Of a stretch of 64,000 bases of DNA, positions 25,126 through 37,796 are shown piece after piece. Position 1 is the first letter of the stretch. The number at the start of each line of letters is the position of its first letter. Source of the DNA: Monomorium pharaonis (taxonomy: Eukaryota > Arthropoda > Insecta > Hymenoptera > Formicidae); contig NC_050474.1 of the NCBI RefSeq assembly GCF_013373865.1, positions 13,331,045 through 13,395,044 on the forward strand, in the 5' to 3' direction. Under the pieces are notes generated by a model. It had not been told where the DNA came from. It worked only from the letters and a program-made list of their open reading frames with translations, and did not search any database. The position numbers and the translations under genes are program-made.

Positions 25126-26856
25126 ATGGGCTAAAATATTTTCAGTGTGAGATGTCACGTTTCACCTGTAAAATTTCTTTTCAAAAGTATTACAACGTTA
25201 AAATTGTGCTAAAATTATCATTATTGTTACTCATCTTGATGAAAATCTTTTCTCAGAATTTTTATACATTTTTTTTCTTCAAGAAAAACTGTTAAAACCT
25301 GTATCTTTCCTTAGATTTTTCATACATATAAATTCTAAAATATTCTAAAATTTCTCATCTAATTTCTAAAAAATACTTTAAACTTTTTCATATTTTATAA
25401 CATTCCATCAGAGAAAAATTTTAGAATGGGAACTCTTAGAGATCTTAGAATATCTTTTAGAATTCATAAAATATGTGAGAAACTCTTTAAAAAATGTATG
25501 ACAGTTTCTTCAACATTTAAAAAATTCCAAATCGAATAAAAAATTTAGGAAATGTAAAGTTATTAAATAGTAAAAAAAAACAAATTTTTTGAACGTTTAA
25601 CTTTTTAACTTAATTATTTAAAATTGATTTTTAACATTTGGTACACATTTGAAACTTAATACTGTTACTAGAATATTTTTGTCTTTCATAATTTTACTTT
25701 TTAATAAGTGTTCATCAAATTTTACATAAAAATTTTAAACATTGATTTTCGCGAGGTCTTATTTTAAGAAATGCTTTTTAATTCATTTTTATATAATTTG
25801 TTTTAAAAAATTGTTTATATTAAATTTAACTTCCTTGGAATATACATATTTTTAATGTTCTTTGATTTAAAAAAAATTTTTCATTAACTAAAAAAAATTT
25901 TGAAAAAAAGATTCTAAAATTGATTCAAAATTGTCCTTGCCTAGAGCAATATTATCAAGTTAGGTTATGTTATGAAAATTATAATAAATATAAAAAACTA
26001 AATATATATTATAAATCAGAACAAAATTATTTAAAAATACTTTAGGTTTTTATATTTTCCTCTCCTAAAAATTAATTTAAACTTTTTAACTTTTCAAAAA
26101 ATTCCTCTGATAATAATAAAATTTAAATTTAGGAATAATCTAGTAAAAAGATTACAGCACGCTCAATCTACTAAAGATATATTTTACTACTTAGCAAACG
26201 AACAACGAATAAGAATATTGTGCATTTAGCAGTGTAAGTCAATTCATACTCGCTAAAGCGAATACAAAACGTTCGATTTGTGTTAGGCTCGATTCCCTAA
26301 TAGAATGATATATTAAAGATAATTCGTGGTCCACGATGTGGATGCATATATAGTACGCTGTTCCCTGCTGATGTGCACTTTCCGAACTCTGTATAATAAT
26401 AAATTATATTCTGAGTCATGAAAACGTCTATATATTAGATAAAAAATTGAAAAAAGTACATTATATCAATTTTAATAATTTATTAATTTTATTTTTTATC
26501 TCTAAATATTATTTAATTATTTTAATTATTTTTACGTATCGTACATGTGTCAAAAAATACTTAAATCATTATAACACACCGAATACCGAATCTGACCGAA
26601 TTTGCTCGATTGGTAATATTCGGTGTGAAAAAAAGCAAAAAACTGAAAAAAAGCAATAAACGACTTCAAAACAATGCGAACTCCGAACATTCGTTCATCG
26701 TTCCTTTCGCGCGCAGGCGCACACGCACGCGCACAAACGTTCATATGCGACGAATGCTGTACGTATGATAAATAGGATATTCGTGGCGATTCGCAACGCA
26801 CAATAAAATTAATCTCTCAAAATCAAGAACACGCAACGAGTCAAATTTTACCACAC

Positions 26857-26925
<69 letters not shown>

Positions 26926-28014
26926 CGCGCGTGCGTGCGTGTGTGCTTGGGTTTAATTATAGATTATAGATTATAAATTATAGACTATTAATTATAAATA
27001 AAAATGGTTGTAAATTGAAATTTACTTGGATGATAGCTTTCAAACACTTACGAATATTCTGTGCTTATCTTTAAAACGTTTACAAGTTTCAAAAGTTATT
27101 GTGTGAATGTGTGTATAAAATTATGAATTATAGTTTTTTATAAAGATTCACGAAAAACTGCAATTCAAACTAAATCTCTAAAAAAATTGTTAAAAGAAAA
27201 AGTTGCAAAAAAAATAATATTAATGACAAGCTGTTATAAGGTAAAGTATTTCAAAAGTTATTCCAAAAGTATTAATTAGATTAGATGTTCGATTGTACAG
27301 TCATGTCTTAGACATCACCAAGTCCAAAATCAAATAAAATAAGATGTCTTAAAGACATTATGTACATAATATAATAAAATATAAAAAAATGTTTCAAGAA
27401 CCAATTTTATACAGACGTTTTTAATACCTCTTTAAAACATCGATTTTAGACTTTATCTAAGACTTGACATTTTAAACAACAAGATTAAGAATGCGTAAAC
27501 AGTATGTAAAACTTTATTAATGATAATGAAACATATTTCATTAATTTAATTTTATGTAATTAACAATGATTCTCATGGAATCCAAACACATGCTAAAATT
27601 TAAAAGAATGCGTATTTTTTTGTGCCAAAGATCCGGGCTCAAATCCACCCAGAGTAATATTAAATTTTTAAATAATCATCTTAGAAAGCAATGACAAACC
27701 ATCGAGAGTATATATTTTATCAAGATAATTACTATAAAATATGCGTAAGAATACATCAAACAGAAATCACGATCTTCAATTATGAAAGATCGACTTAAGA
27801 AAGTATAATCGATACGTCTCTAATCGAAGCTGCCAAGTTAATCATTCTCAAATTTGGATTTTGGATTTGGATTTTGTTATTGTCACAAAAAATTTAAAAA
27901 AGTCTATATAAATATTTACATTTTTTCTATAAATTCCGCTAAATTTTTATCCTCACAAAAAATTTCCCGTAATAATAACAAATTTGAAAGAAAATCCCTC
28001 AATTTGACAACTCT
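25126..28014. other. AT-rich DNA without supported gene
   Basis: Words such as attctaaaatattctaaaa are frequent at 25330-25480. A short hairpin (cacaccgaata / tattcggtgtg) lies at 26576-26626. No gene or clear transposon end. Confidence 0.5.
26858..26945. repeat. (GT)n(GC)n microsatellite
   Basis: Long pure GT tract turning into GC and GTGC units. Confidence 0.95.
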
Positions 28015-28430
28015 TTGAAAATCATGAGACTTGAGACGAACGAGCATCCACCTGCCAACGCGGCAAATATTACTATGCACTTGCTATGCAATCGCTTTCA
28101 CGCGTGCGAGTGTGAGTCTTCTCCGCGAACATACTATTGTTATACTTATGAACGGACTCGAGTGAATATTCAAAGAAAAGAATGTGACTTTGCGCCGCAT
28201 ATTCCCACAAACACAAGGCACGAAATGATTTTACGATTTTGTCCCATATACGTATCTCTTATTGCGGTGCGGTGTCCGTTACAGACCGGCGCGAAAAACC
28301 CGCCAAGCGCATCACACGAGTCTCCGGAATCGCCGGGAAGCCATAATTGCCGCGCACAAAAATGTCGTTCATCCGCGTGCGATTGCATTCGTTATTATCG
28401 AGCAATCTTCGGTCAGAATAATCTCTAAAT
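28015..28430. other. CpG-richer island with a 137-codon ORF of unknown meaning
   Basis: Open on the plus strand from ATG 28015 to 28428. The product is rich in Cys, Arg and His, with no domain recognised and no splice context. Overlapping ORFs exist on the minus strand, as expected from base composition. It could be an exon, a promoter or a chance frame. Confidence 0.25.
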
Positions 28431-29130
28431 AACACATAACTTTGAAGCACAATTCAAACATTAATTCCATTTCGCGCTCGAAACAAAATTAGAATTTGGT
28501 CGAACAAAAAAAAGGGGGAAAAGAAGACTCATGCAACAAAATCCAAAATCAGGTCACAAAATTCTTAAAAGCATCAGTAAATTTTTGCGAAAATTGCCTA
28601 AAAGACGATTTTATTATCTAATCTAATTTAGCCGTTATATTCTCTGGGAAATAATTATCAAAGACGTGACGAAAAATTCCTTCGTGAGCAACGTGTCAAT
28701 ATATTTATTCTTTCGCAATTCTTTCTTCTCCACGATTTACAATGTGTATTGAACACACTGATTTATTATGTAAGAAAAAAAGAATGTTTTTGCTAACACG
28801 TGCTTGTGAGATTATTTCACGCGAGCGAAACAAAGAGACGGCTTTGCGTACAAATACCACTGAAAAAAATAAAGATAGAGCAAAAGAGAAAAAGAGAGAT
28901 GGAGAACGGAGCGATGTATTCGTAATAAAAGAGCGATGCATGTGTACCTGTACCGAATTTGTGCTCCTCACCGTCGGTATCAATTTAACCAATTTGTTGC
29001 TTCAGCGATAAAGAAATATCAGTTGCGACGGCAACACCGAGGAAAACAGTCAGGATCTCCCACTGAATGTCGTAAAACTCATAATTAATCGGCACGTCAC
29101 AGTTTTTTCGCGAAGAACGCGTTCCGTACT
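28431..29130. other. mixed-composition DNA, nothing recognised
   Basis: Short opposing ORFs at 28705-29011 share the same bases and show no domain. An unannotated 5' exon cannot be excluded. Confidence 0.35.
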
Positions 29131-29135
29131 TCAGG

Positions 29136-29254
29136 TTGGCGACGGCAACGGCGACGACAGCGGCAGCAACGGCGCTGGCGGTTGCAACGGCGGCGGTGGC
29201 AGCAGTGGCAGTGGCAGTGGCAGTGGCAATGGCAGTGGCAGTGACAGTGGCAGT

Positions 29255-29306
<52 letters not shown>

Positions 29307-29580
29307 GTGGCGGTGGCGGTGGCGGTGACGGTGGCGGTGGCGGTGACGGTGACGGTGACGGTGACGGTGACGGTGACGGTGACGGTGACGGTGAGTGTGA
29401 CTGTGACTGTGACTGTGACTGTGACTGTACTGTGACTGTGACTGTGACTGTGACTGTGACTGTGACTGTGACTGTGACTGTGACTGTGACTGTGACTGTG
29501 ACTGTGACTGTGACTGTGACTGTGACTGTGACTGTGACTGTGACTGTGACTGTGACTGTGACTGTGACTGTGACTGTTAT
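29136..29580. repeat. hexanucleotide array: GGCGGT / GGTGAC / TGTGAC
   Basis: About 440 bp of six-base units that change in order along the array: ggcagt, then ggcggt, then ggtgac, then a long run of tgtgac (about 29395-29575). The reading frames give Ala-Val or Thr-Val runs, but these come from the repeat, not from a gene. Confidence 0.92.
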
Positions 29581-29924
29581 TGCTGCGGTAACTACTCCGT
29601 TGGAGATGATAGCGGCAGCATTGATGGAAACAACATCGGTGACGATGATGGCAAAACAGTGATAGCGGCGGCGGTGCTGACGGCGGTTATACTTGCATTC
29701 ACAGTTATATTCGTTGCGAGTAATTGCACTGAGCGATGTATGAATGTAGCGCGCACGAGGAAGATAAATAAAAATTCGGCGATGAAAGAAATATGCCTGT
29801 TTTATCGCCGATACAGCCGGTGCGCGTTGCTTAAAACAGTTAAATTTAGTGTTGTGTAGGCACTTATATGTAAAATTTAAATAAACCGAAATAGGTTAAA
29901 CAAACACACAAATCCCATAGATTA

Positions 29925-30265
29925 TTTTGTTGGCGACGGCGGTGGCGGTGACGATGGTGACAACGGCGATGGTGGTACTGACGATGATGATGACGATGAT
30001 AATGGTGGTAGTAAGTGGTAGTAGTGATAATGGTGATGGTGATGGTGATGATGGTAGAATGGTGGTGGTAGTGGTGGTGATGGGAGTGGGGATGATGGGG
30101 GTGGAGGTGGTAGTGATAGCGGTAGTGGTAGTGGTAATGGTAATGGCAATAGTGATAGTGTGACAGTAGTAGTGGTAGTGATGGAGATAGGGGTAATGAT
30201 GGGAGCGGTGATAATGATGATGATGATGATGATAATAATAATAATAATGATGATGATAATTACAA
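29925..30265. repeat. imperfect GGT/GAT trinucleotide-rich array
   Basis: Purine-rich GGTGGT, GATGAT and AATAAT units on the plus strand. The minus strand gives Pro/Ser/His/Ile runs inside a 168-codon ORF that is not credible as a gene. Confidence 0.85.
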
Positions 30266-31732
30266 TAAAAACGACAACAGTGAAGTGAAACTTAAGGTCC
30301 GGGCGAAATGTTTTAAAATGTGTAGTGCCTACATAACCGTAATGCATAAACTGGACTGTCGAACTGAAAGAACGGTGCAATGGTGCAAGCTCCACAAGGC
30401 TGAAACCAGTTTGCTCGCGCCTTGCCACCAGAGACGTACCTCAGTCCAATCCGATTCAACCGCTTACCTCTCTTCGCGGTATATACGGACCCCGCCTTAC
30501 TCAGGATCGTCATGAATGACTCGGGTTGCCCCGAGTATACCGTTTCGATTTCATTTGATGAAAGTAATTGCAATGTCTGTATAGTTCATCTTTTATGCGA
30601 ATTACATTTTGTAGATGACAATTGAAAAAGACTAAGTAAAGTTGAAATATTTTGTTAATTTAATATCAATTATTACGTTGAAATAAATTGCTGTGCTTTC
30701 ATTTGCTCTCCTTGGTTTTTTCTCATTGAGTTTGTTCAATTACGATACATGTTTTAAATTCTACATAATTTTTTGTCATTTTATGTATTATATAGAAACA
30801 TTGTTAGTTAATGTAGTTAATGGAATTGCTTTTCTTCTAATTCTCTTTTAGTTTCCTGTACAAGTTTTTTTATGGATTATCATTACAATTATTTTGAGAA
30901 AAATTTGTTTAATTTTTTATTTATAATAAATTTAATTTTAATTTTTAATTATTTTTTGAAAAATGTGTAATTATAAATCAAACAATAACTTTTTTATAAC
31001 ATTTTTATGGTCATATAAAAGAGTTAACGAAAGAAAATATTTCGGAAAATTTATTCATGCGTAAGGAAATATAAAAATTCTATAAACATCGCAACATTAT
31101 TTTTTCTTTTATATGCTCTGCAATAAATTATATTATCAAAATATTATCGTGGGTTCCACAATATTAATCATTTCATAATATTTTGAGACAAAATATGGGG
31201 GAAAATGGAAAAAAGTAAAAAGCAGTGCATCTATCTTATACAACAAAGCAAGATTTCATAAAACAAAATCAAAGTTTTTAACAAAACTAACCGAATTGTG
31301 TAATCAAGAGATACAAATAAATGCTTTTCTGTTGTCTTTCTGCGGTCTTCTCTCTCTTTTTCTCTAACAACATAAATTTCGTACAGTAAATTATGGATAC
31401 GCATGCCTACGAATGACGTGTGTCTGTGACCTCAATACATTTTCATACGTTTGCGCCTACCAAAAGGGAAACGGTCAGCAATCTCGATTAATATGACTGA
31501 CGAGATCTACGAGATAATGCTACGGCCCTGCCCAACTGTAAACCACCCGTCTGGTCGGAGCATGCACCCGCGTCCTGACGACATAATGTGACACGGCATG
31601 GTGCGGATCAACGGAGGTGTAAGCGAGAGCAAAGATACTTCGGCTGACTAACTCGCTCTTGCCTTGCAAAACCTGTTCGGCTCAGAACTTTTCTACTTTC
31701 TTGACGATTATTTTTATCTGCTGAGAATCGCA
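30266..31732. other. no supported gene; CpG-richer patches at the ends
   Basis: 30285-30600 and 31400-31720 are richer in GC, with short overlapping ORFs on both strands and no known domain. Between them the DNA is AT-rich. Confidence 0.4.
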
Positions 31733-31880
31733 CGCAGGGCAGGCAGGCAGACAGGCAGGCAGGCAGGCAGGCAAGCAGGCAGGCAGGCAGGCAGGCAGGC
31801 GGACAGACGGGCGGGCAGGCAGGCAGGCAGACGGGTAGACGGGTAGACGGGTAGACGGGTAGACAGGCTAGCCGGCTAGT
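31733..31880. repeat. GGCA / GGTAGAC tetranucleotide-type array
   Basis: Runs of ggca with cagacagg variants, then four gggtagac units. Confidence 0.92.
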
Positions 31881-31917
31881 CGACCGACCGGCCGGCCAGC
31901 CAGCCGAGCACTATACC

Positions 31918-33000
31918 ATGCTGTATTACGTTGCACCACTGCGCTGGCTCTGCCGGAAGCAGACCATCCTAAAAACTATCAACGGTCAGACAGACCGGCA
32001 GGCCATACTCTCGCTACAAAAATTTAATTCTCTTCGAGTACCATCGTCGTATTACTGTTCACTGTACACCTTTCTTTCCCCCATTTCCCCGTTTCATTTA
32101 ATCCCCATCTCTCTCCCTCTCTTTCTCTTTCTCGTCTTTTTCCCTCTTTCACGTCGTCGCCTTTGTTTCTCTGTCTCTCCCATTCCCTTATTATCTCTCT
32201 TTGTTCCTACTTTTTTCTTTCTTTCGAGAATACTCGATTTTTCGTGCTATCCTCATCACACCAATCAATCGTCTGCGCCGTGCAGACAATGCACTTTTTG
32301 CAGTCTTTGCGTGCCATTATTGTGGTTAAAATTTAAGGATATGCCAGAATATAAATTTTTATTCACGTTTTTGAAAATTTATACAGCACGGATCTATGTT
32401 ATAACACGACTATCTTGAAATGAATTAGACAATAATTTTCTAATATTACTTTTTTAAAAAAATTAAAGCTATGGAAACAATATTTGAATTAGAATAGGAA
32501 AATTCTTAAATAGAAATATAAAGATTTACACTCTTGACATTTTTGTTTATTTTTTTTTAAAAAGGTAATTTTATAATAAATTCATAATACCTCAAGTAAA
32601 ACTATAAAACCTAACACAAATGTGCTCATTTCTGTCGCAACTTGACGAATTTTGTACAATTTTTCACAATAACAGTCATAATATAAAATCATTTGTATTT
32701 ATCTTCATATAAGAAACAATAATTATGGTTAAATAGATTACTTATAAAAAGTACTCACTAAGTTTTGTAAAATATAACATTACTCTATTATAAAATGGAA
32801 ATTGAACTTGTATAATTTATCGACTAAATTACTCTAATAAAAAATTTCAAATTTACTTGTATAAAGTGTAAAAATTCACTTCTGTAGAATAAAAATTAAA
32901 CTTAAGCAATTTTTAAGAAATTTTTTATTCTATGAGATTTAAAGGATAATTGTTATAAGCATGCATAAGAAAAATTAATTTTTTTACTCATAATATATAA
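31918..33000. other. pyrimidine-rich then AT-rich DNA; the 166-codon ORF is not convincing
   Basis: 32060-32230 is CT-rich and yields Leu/Phe/Ser/Pro codons. The open frame at 31918-32418 has no domain, no homologue I recognise and no splice context. The remainder is AT-rich. Confidence 0.4.
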
Positions 33001-33420
33001 CACAGGACCACAAAATTTTTTTTTATTTACAAGAATCAGAGAAGGCCTTCTATATAAATCTCAGAGTGTTGAATTCGAATCTGTTACCCGTTTTGCTCAA
33101 ACATGTTTTTTATGTAAATCACAAAAATACGTGATTTATACATTAAAATCCATTAATGCTCATGGCTAGACCAAACAGAAGGATCGGAAAAGTAACTATT
33201 GATTTGCACGTAATTTTTCCCGTATAATCGAATGGCGCTATTAGTTTTTTTCAAAAATCGATTTTTGTAAGTTGTTTAAACAAATTTTATTGTAAACAAA
33301 TTAAAAAATTTTCTTCACGCCTAAAATGTTCTTTTGATCCAAAGTAAAGCTTTCAATAGTTACTTTTCTATTCACTTCGCTAATGTAACCATGGGCAATA
33401 ACGGGTACAGATAAATTGTT
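33001..33420. repeat. copy of a dispersed repeat, also at 39360-39735 (inverted)
   Basis: Starts cacaggaccacaaaat and contains acccgttttgctc, gtgatttatacatta and ggatcggaaaagtaactatt, in the same order as the reverse complement of 39360-39735. The end caatagttacttttct is itself inverse to an internal segment. Confidence 0.65.
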
Positions 33421-33734
33421 TATAACATTACTACAGCAAAATAAAAAACATTTTTGGTAATGTAATTCAAGCGATGCGGTAGCGGCGCGACGCCAAGTAC
33501 ATAAAGAATTTTGCTGCATGATGCAAAGCAAATGACGCAAACTTCACTGCGTAAATGTCACGCCGCTACTAAGCTTTATCTGGAATTTAGCTGTCAAATT
33601 CACTTTCAGTTAAAATATCTCAGAAACTAAAATCATAATCAAAAATCTAATGGCAATTTTGTTATATAATATTGATGTCAGCTTTCGATTGCGACCACTC
33701 CGATTAAAATTGGTACATTTATTTCTGAGATTTC

Positions 33735-34370
33735 GTAATCTCTTGCGCAAAAAAGCTCACTTGGATCACTTGGATTTTTTCCACTGATCACATGTACACA
33801 CACACACGTAAAGCCAGTTTGTCGTTCAAGGGGCTTCACAATGTTCCTACATACAATTTTATAAAATTAAAATAAAATTATTTCGTAATGTAAGTGGTGA
33901 ATATTGGTACGCGAAAAAATATAATAAACTTGATAATTCTAAGATCTTGTGATCTCTTGCGCAAAAAAGCTCACTTGAGTTATTTTCCACGCATTCACAT
34001 ATACATGCACACACACACCCAAAGCCGGTTTGTCCTTCAAGGGGCTTCACAATGTGCCTATATATAATTTTATAAAACTAAAATAAAAATTATTTCGTAA
34101 TATATGTGGTGAATATTAGTATACGAAAAAATATAATAAACTTAATAATTCTGTGATCTTGGGATTTCTTGCGCGAAAAAGCTTATTTGAGTTATTTTCT
34201 ACAAATTCACATGTACATGCACACACACACGCAAAGCCGGTTTGTCGTTCAAGGGGCTTCACAATGTGCTTACATATAATTTTATAAAACTAAACATATA
34301 AAAAATTATTTTATAACATAAATAGTGAATTTGGTATGCGAGAAAAGTATAATAAGTTAACAAAAATAAA
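33735..34370. repeat. tandem repeat, about 212-bp unit, three copies
   Basis: Each copy starts near tcttgcgc (33741, 33955, 34167), with spacings of 214 and 212 bp. It runs through agctcacttg, a short CA tract, ggtttgtcgttcaaggggct and ataattttataaaa. Confidence 0.88.
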
Positions 34371-36459
34371 ACAAATATATAACATAAACAAATACATGAT
34401 ATATGTGTAAATGTCAAAAATATTCCTTTTCTAAAAAAGATATGTTATTTATTTATCGAATGTATCGAAGTCATCTCGAAAGTCTCGAAGAATTGTTGCC
34501 TTAATCCGCGATGCTGATTGGTTCTTTCGTTGATCATTGAGCCGCATGCTTCGTAGTGTTTGACAGTTGTGTTTTCAAATCAAAATTGGTTATATCAAAA
34601 GTGTGTAAGTAATAAGGTAAGTAATAAAGAGATATATTAAGTAATAATATAATCTCTCTCTCTCGGAAATAACAATAATATCTTTAAAATTTTATAATCT
34701 TTTAGAAAAAAAGAAGGAAAGGAAATAGATTGGTAGGAGAAAGAGAGAGTTTCGACTTTTGTAGAAAGAAGAAGCAGAAAAGGAAACAGAAGGTGAAACA
34801 GCGACTTCTATAGAAAGAAGGAGCGGAAAAAGAGAGAGAGAGAAAGAGAGTGTAAGAAAGAAGAAAAAGAAAAGTGTTAGAGCATTAACAGTAAATATTA
34901 TTGTATTGAGTATTTTATGTAGTTAGCAGCTCGCAATTACATATATTATTGGCTAATTTTTTTTCTGTGTGTGTATATTTGTGTATGCGCGCGCGTGTGT
35001 GTGTGTAAAATTATGTAAATTTATAAATAATTACATAATATTATATAAAAATATATTTTATTAAAAATTATTATTTACTTAATTCTTTTAACTTTTTTAA
35101 AATAAATACATACATATGTGTGTGTGTGTGTGTATTTATAAAAAAAAGTTTAAAAAAAATAAGTAAATAATTTTTATTAAAATATGTTTTTATATAATAT
35201 TAAGATATATTAAGTAATAATGTAATATATATAGGAAATAACAATAATATCTTTAAAATTTTATAATCTTTTAGAAAAAAAGAAGGAAAGGAAATAGATC
35301 GGTAGGAGAAAGAGAGTTTCGACTTTTGTTGAAAAAAGAAGCAGAAAAGAAAACAGAAGGAGAAACAGCGACTTCTATAGAAAGAAGGAGCAGAAAAAGA
35401 GAGAGAGAGAAAGAGAGTGTAAGAAAGAAGAAAAAGAAGAGTGTTAGAGCATTAACAGTAAATATTATTGTAAGTTAGCAGCTCGCAATTACATATATTA
35501 TTGGCTATATTTTTTTCTGTGTGTGTATATTTGTGCGTGCGCGCGCGTGTGTGTGTGTGTGTAAAATTATGTAAATTTATAAATAATTACATAATATTAT
35601 ATAAAAATATATTTTATTAAAAATTATTATTTACTTAATTCTTTTAACTTTTTTTTAAATAAATACATACATATATGTGTGTGTGTGTGTATTTATAAAA
35701 AAAAGTTTAAAAAAAATATGTAAATAATTTTTATTAAAATATGTTTTTATATAATATTATGTAATTATTTATAAACTTACACTTACACGTTTTTTATTCA
35801 AAATTGCAGAAGATAGAGGATAGATATAGACAACATAAAAATATGATTAATAATTTGTGTTGAGAGAGAAAGAGAGAAAGAGAGAGAGGGAGAAAAAGAG
35901 AGTGAGAGAGCGTGAGATAAAAAAAATAAAAAATAAAATTTAAAATAATTAAGTAAATAATAATTTTTTATAAAAATGTTTTTATATAATATTATGTAAT
36001 TATTTATAAAATTATACTTACACGTTTTTTATTCAAAATTGCAGAAGATAAAGGATAGAGGATTAAAGAAAGAGAAAAAGATAAAGAAAGGAGAGAAAAA
36101 AAGAAAAGAGAGAAAAGATTCAAAAAGCATAATTCTTTTAAATTAATAAACATTAAGACATTTCATAAAAAAGCGGAGAGAAAAAAGGAAGAAAGACGAG
36201 ATAGGTATTTAATAATTGTTTAAAAAGCTGTAAAGCTTGTTTTGTCAAAATTTTGAATTTTTAATGACCTAATTGCGTTTTTATTTTTAACATATATAAA
36301 TGTTTTTATTTAAGGTTAAAGAAAATAAACATTATATTAAAAAAAGAAAAAAAGAAATAAAGGAAGCAGAGAGTAAGAAAAGAAAAAAAGAAATATTAAA
36401 GAGGTATATACAGAAAATAGAAATAAAAATTTACATAATATTAATGAATGTCAGGGGTA

Positions 36460-36526
36460 GAAAATCAATATATCATTTGGTTGTAATTAACATTGACTCC
36501 AAACTGGTAGATATATTGATTTTCTT
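36460..36526. repeat. short hairpin
   Basis: gaaaatcaatatatc and its inverse gatatattgattttc, about 35 bp apart. Confidence 0.6.
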
Positions 36527-36580
36527 ATAGCTGTTTCAAAATCAATTAATATAGCTGATACGGACGTTAAACCATATATA

Positions 36581-36827
36581 CACTGCAAAAAAATGTAATG
36601 TATCCAATGAGATATGTAGTTGAGGACTGCCTACTCAATGCAATACTATATGTTATATTAGCACTTAACAAATCAAACTTTCACCTAGGGATTCTCAAAG
36701 TAGAGTCTTTGCCCTTTAATTTAAAAAAAGTACATGTAATTTAGATGATTTTTCGCAAAGTTGCATCACTTTGAAGATTGCCTAAAAATCGGTCAAAACT
36801 TTTGTCTCGTTTTCTTTTGCGCCAGTG
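36581..36827. mobile_element. short copy of the 1844-4019 Tc1-like family
   Basis: The left end cactgcaaaaaaatg follows TA. The right part (36661-36827) matches the right arm of the 1844-4019 element (aaatcaaactttc, attctcaaagta, gcgccagtg). It is a 247-bp deletion derivative. Confidence 0.65.
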
Positions 36828-36899
36828 TTTATATAGATATTTATAAAAAATAAAAAGTTTAAAAAAATTGCAAGAATTAAGTGATAGGTAGAAGAAGAA

Positions 36900-36922
36900 G
36901 AGAAAGAGAGAGAGAGAGAGAA

Positions 36923-37016
<94 letters not shown>

Positions 37017-37091
37017 AAAGAGAGAGAGAGAGAGAGAGAAATTAAGTAAATTTGAAGATCTTATTAAGAGAGAAAAAGAGAGAGAGAGTGC
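36900..37091. repeat. GA microsatellite, interrupted
   Basis: (GA)n with gaaggaa interruptions that repeat at regular intervals. Confidence 0.93.
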
Positions 37092-37764
37092 GAGATTTCA
37101 GGAAGGTAACATTTGCGTTTTAAATATTTTGAAAAAAAGGAATCTTAAACTCTTAATTCTCATTTCTTATTAATTATCATTCTCAATAATTATCAATTTT
37201 TATTAATTATTATTATTCTCATTAAATATCATTTGCGTTTTAATTATTTTGACATTTTGTGTATTTTAATAGAAGAAAAGGAATGAGATTAAAGAGAAAG
37301 AATTGAGATCGAGAGAGTTTAAAAAAGAAATCCAGAAAGTGAAAGTGTTGAAATTTGATTGAAAATTATCAGGTAACATTACGTATAATATTATAAATTT
37401 TAATTTATTAAAAAATTTAAATTTAATGTTGTATTATTAAGGCATAAGATTTAAAAAATTTAATTTTAAAGTTGTTGGATGCTTGTTGTCAGAAGTTGTT
37501 GAAATGGTCAGAGAGCGATAGTGAGTTTTATCGAAAGAGATTAGAAAAAGAAAGAGATTAGATGAAAGGAAATTATAATTGAGAGAGATTAAACAAGAAA
37601 GCCAGAAAGTGAGTTTTGAAATTTTATTGAAAATTAACAGGTAACGTTACATATAATATATTATAATTTTTAATTTATTTAAAGGGGATTAAGTATGGAG
37701 GTAAAGTGTGTAAGAGATGATATTAAGAAACATGCAAATATAATATAATTAATAATTTGTGTTT

Positions 37765-37796
<32 letters not shown>

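Noticed and set aside
24309..25134. Several overlapping ORFs of 60-120 codons on both strands
   Set aside because: Expected where GC is high; none shows a domain, and the block fits a promoter or UTR better.
27625..27650. B-box-like gggctcaaatcc
   Set aside because: No A box at a suitable distance upstream; a single short match is not enough.
29136..29662. Ala/Val and Thr/Val ORFs
   Set aside because: Produced by the hexanucleotide array; no start context and no domain.
29922..30428. 168-codon minus-strand ORF
   Set aside because: Mostly Ile, Pro, Ser and His runs from a trinucleotide-rich tract; the non-repeat ends are not recognisable.
31918..32418. 166-codon plus-strand ORF
   Set aside because: Pyrimidine-rich low-complexity DNA gives Leu/Phe/Ser runs; no domain or splice evidence.
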